Assembly (NCBI GenBank): GCA_021738105.1
Contig: JAIPCS010000080.1
Coordinates: forward strand, 1-13,901
Length of the DNA stretch: 13,901 nucleotides
From: Sulfuritalea sp.
GTDB taxonomy: Bacteria > Pseudomonadota > Gammaproteobacteria > Burkholderiales > Rhodocyclaceae
Direction of reading: 5' to 3'
In this document: positions 13,525 through 13,901 of the stretch, piece by piece
Numbering within the stretch: position 1 is the stretch's first letter
How the letters are laid out: each line of letters begins with the position of its first letter
Program-made: the position numbers and the translations under genes
Notes under the pieces: generated by a model
What the model saw: the letters and a program-made list of their open reading frames with translations, nothing else
What the model was told of the DNA's origin: nothing
Database searches by the model: none

Positions 13525-13803
13525 TCAGCCGTTCTCTTCCTCGTAGCTCGAAGGACTGACGCCGGCGTGGGCCAGATACTCCCGCAGTTGCTTGATGGTT
13601 TGCTTGTCGCAGACGTTGCTGTGGTGCGGGTGGTGAAAGAAGCCTTCGACCCGATTCAGCATGACGCGGAAACGGGCGCCGTGCGCGGGCTCGACGGTGG
13701 CGCCGAGGTGGTTCAAGAGCGACTCGACCTCGCGCCAGTGGATGTTGCCGCTGGGTGGACTCTGAAAGACGGTGCGCAGCAGATTCAGATGTTTATGGCT
13801 CAT
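13525..13803 (-). CDS. HicA-fold (YcfA-like) protein, orphan
   Basis: A 92-residue protein resembling the HicA/YcfA double-stranded-RNA-binding-like fold: NIHWREVESLLNHLGATVE (20-38), then GARFRVMLN (42-50), FFHHPH (55-60) and a terminal helix TIKQLREYLAHAGV. Classical HicA mRNA interferases carry a catalytic His in a G-S-x-H or G-S-H motif; here the equivalent reads G42-A-R-F with Arg instead, so ribonuclease activity is doubtful. No HicB-like gene lies between its stop (13525) and the terminator at 13428. On the upstream side only 98 bases are visible, and they show no HicB. The start at 13803 is chosen because AAGGGA lies about five bases upstream and matches the family N-terminus; an upstream in-frame ATG (13893) would add a poorly conserved extension. 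A HicA-like family assignment is likely; toxin function is not supported. Confidence 0.78.
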   Translation of the reverse strand: MSHKHLNLLRTVFQSPPSGNIHWREVESLLNHLGATVEPAHGARFRVMLNRVEGFFHHPHHSNVCDKQTIKQLREYLAHAGVSPSSYEEENG

Positions 13804-13901
13804 GGCAATCCCTTCCGCTAATCCTCTGACCGGCGAAATCACGATACTCGCCTCGCGTTCGCGCATCCTGCCGCGCGCCCCATGGAATTGCAACTGGGTA
13901 A

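Noticed and set aside
13882..13901. ATG at 13882 as the start of a further plus-strand gene
   Set aside because: Only six codons are visible before the window ends and there is no Shine-Dalgarno, so nothing can be supported.

Overview
The window looks like chromosomal DNA of a GC-rich Gram-negative proteobacterium. A betaproteobacterium (Rhodocyclales/Sterolibacteriaceae-like) is my best guess from protein style and gene mix, but this is inference, not a database match. Most genes are single or in very short operons and cover stress defence, ion homeostasis, cell wall, c-di-GMP signalling and oxidative metabolism. There is no rRNA, tRNA, CRISPR array or recognisable insertion sequence.

Layout. 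Bases 182-1044 hold a two-gene, translationally coupled unit: a DUF2237 protein and a Cys-type glutathione peroxidase. Bases 1199-3688 encode a CPA1-type Na+/H+ antiporter with a C-terminal cyclic-nucleotide-binding domain. Bases 3732-4436 encode a HAD-family hydrolase whose usual DxD motif reads DFE. It ends in stop codons shared with the convergent minus-strand pair ychJ (UPF0225) and dacB (PBP4-type D,D-carboxypeptidase/endopeptidase), 4433-6239. Bases 6446-9322 (minus) encode a large membrane-anchored GGDEF-EAL protein with PilJ-like, HAMP, GAF-like and PAS modules.

Bases 9441-9858 are a gene graveyard. A plus-strand N-terminal remnant of an acetoacetyl-CoA synthetase is joined tail-to-tail with a minus-strand N-terminal remnant of a second dacB-like gene. 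Bases 9973-11211 encode an intact class I-type bacterial cytochrome P450. From about 11212 to 12840 the GC content drops noticeably, and the only clear gene is a secreted dienelactone-hydrolase-like alpha/beta hydrolase (11761-12591). It is followed by a conserved-looking protein of unknown function (12840-13343), which ends in a strong intrinsic terminator, and by a minus-strand HicA-fold protein (13525-13803) with no HicB partner and without the usual catalytic His.

Points worth a second look are the chimeric pseudogene junction, the antiporter-CNBD fusion, the DxE HAD enzyme, two genes with -10-like boxes six bases before the ATG and no Shine-Dalgarno (candidate leaderless mRNAs), the orphan HicA-like protein and the low-GC island. 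I found no convincing new multi-gene system.
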